Positions 30,229 to 30,446 of a DNA stretch of 30,446 nt are shown one piece after another. The DNA lies in assembly GCA_031551485.1 (NCBI GenBank), contig JAVBNO010000039.1, positions 1 through 30,446 of the forward strand. The letters are read 5' to 3'. The notes under the pieces were generated by a model. It ran no database searches. It was not told the origin of the DNA and was given only the letters and a program-made list of their open reading frames with translations. Every line of letters starts with the position of its first letter. The stretch's first letter is position 1. The DNA is from JAVBNO01 sp031551485 (GTDB taxonomy: Bacteria > Bacillota > Clostridia > Oscillospirales > Ruminococcaceae). A program made the translations under genes and the position numbers.

Positions 30229-30446
30229 GCATGGAAGCATATCGAAGTGATCATAACGGGGCTGACTCGAAAAACTCAGGTGCAAATATACCGGGGATGC
30301 CCTTGAAACCTTGATAATCAGCCACCTTCCGCGGCAAGCTAACAACTGAATATTTGCTATGTACGCCCTAAATGTACGCCATTTTTCCGGATAGACGTTA
30401 ATGGAAGTTGGTGGACTTTAGAGCTAACATATACACGGAGGCGTAT
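30229..30446 (+). ncRNA. Structured 5' leader or small RNA of unassigned class
   Basis: About 215 bases follow the promoter without a supported coding frame and end in GGAGG (30437-30441), so a start codon probably lies just beyond the window. Inside, GGCTGA (30260-30265) can pair with TCAGCC (30318-30323), enclosing smaller arms such as GGT...ACC near 30279-30292. CCACC-TTCC (30322-30330) can pair with GGAA-GTT-GGTGG (30403-30414), with a three-base bulge. ATGTACGCC is repeated at 30359 and 30372. I compared it with TPP, cobalamin, SAM, lysine, FMN, M-box, T-box and similar leaders and found no convincing match. It could be a riboswitch, a ribosomal-protein-type autoregulatory leader, or part of a mobile ribozyme. 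Confidence 0.4.

Noticed and set aside
30258..30330. Partial resemblance to TPP and cobalamin riboswitch words (CTGA, GGTGCAAAT, TAATCAGCC)
   Set aside because: The invariant blocks of both classes are missing or in the wrong order.
30229..30446. Group I intron or tmRNA
   Set aside because: The GGGGCTGA start and CTAACAACT word are suggestive, but no convincing P7 pairing for a group I core and no tRNA-like ends or tag frame for tmRNA were found.
1..30446. CRISPR arrays, insertion sequences, tRNA or rRNA genes
   Set aside because: No regularly spaced repeats, terminal inverted repeats with a transposase, cloverleaf patterns or conserved rRNA segments were seen on either strand.

Overview
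The window looks like chromosome of a spore-forming member of the Firmicutes, most likely a mid-GC Clostridia (Eubacteriales) lineage. The evidence is a SpoIIQ-like forespore peptidase with an intact zinc site, two D-Ala-D-Ala carboxypeptidases with Clostridia-style architecture, strong AGGAGG-type ribosome binding sites, frequent TTG/GTG starts, and sigma-A promoters of the TTG(n)...TATAAT type with 16-18 bp spacers. No tRNA, rRNA, CRISPR array, transposase or prophage gene was seen. The species cannot be named from this sequence.

Left part (1-4700): the end of an unidentified gene, then leftward genes for an AgrC-like GHKL histidine kinase overlapping a stand-alone receiver protein, a DUF1801/YdhG-like protein, a YxjG/YxjH-like methionine synthase relative and a YdeI/DUF1905 protein. 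Most have a readable promoter and strong hairpin terminators.

Polyol locus (4733-11252): a leftward set encodes a DeoR-family repressor, a class II aldolase, a zinc-dependent polyol(-phosphate) dehydrogenase, and galactitol-type PTS EIIB and EIIC. A divergent NAD(P)-dependent aldehyde dehydrogenase lies across a 340-bp AT-rich control region with two near-consensus promoters. The set reads as: import and phosphorylate a polyol, oxidise it to a ketose phosphate, cleave it to DHAP plus an aldehyde, and oxidise the aldehyde. No EIIA gene is present. The repressor has an atypical C-terminal tail followed by a non-coding stretch.

Accessory part (11300-15080): a possible 35-residue peptide gene with its own expression signals, a small lipoprotein, a SUKH-like protein, a YezG-family immunity protein, a membrane-anchored protein and another unknown protein. 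This resembles an immunity-gene reservoir without a toxin gene.

Central part (15081-20808): a PadR-DUF1048-DUF1048 operon, a long-form RsgA GTPase, a VOC/PhnB-like protein, a zinc ribbon fused to an RbsC-like membrane domain, the SpoIIQ-like protein behind a sigma-F/G-like promoter, and a small P-loop protein.

Right part (20879-30446): housekeeping genes for glucose-6-phosphate isomerase, two DacF-type carboxypeptidases flanking an O-acetylhomoserine sulfhydrylase, YchF and a YbhJ-type aconitase-superfamily hydratase. The window ends in a promoter followed by about 220 nt of structured-looking leader and a ribosome binding site whose gene lies just outside.
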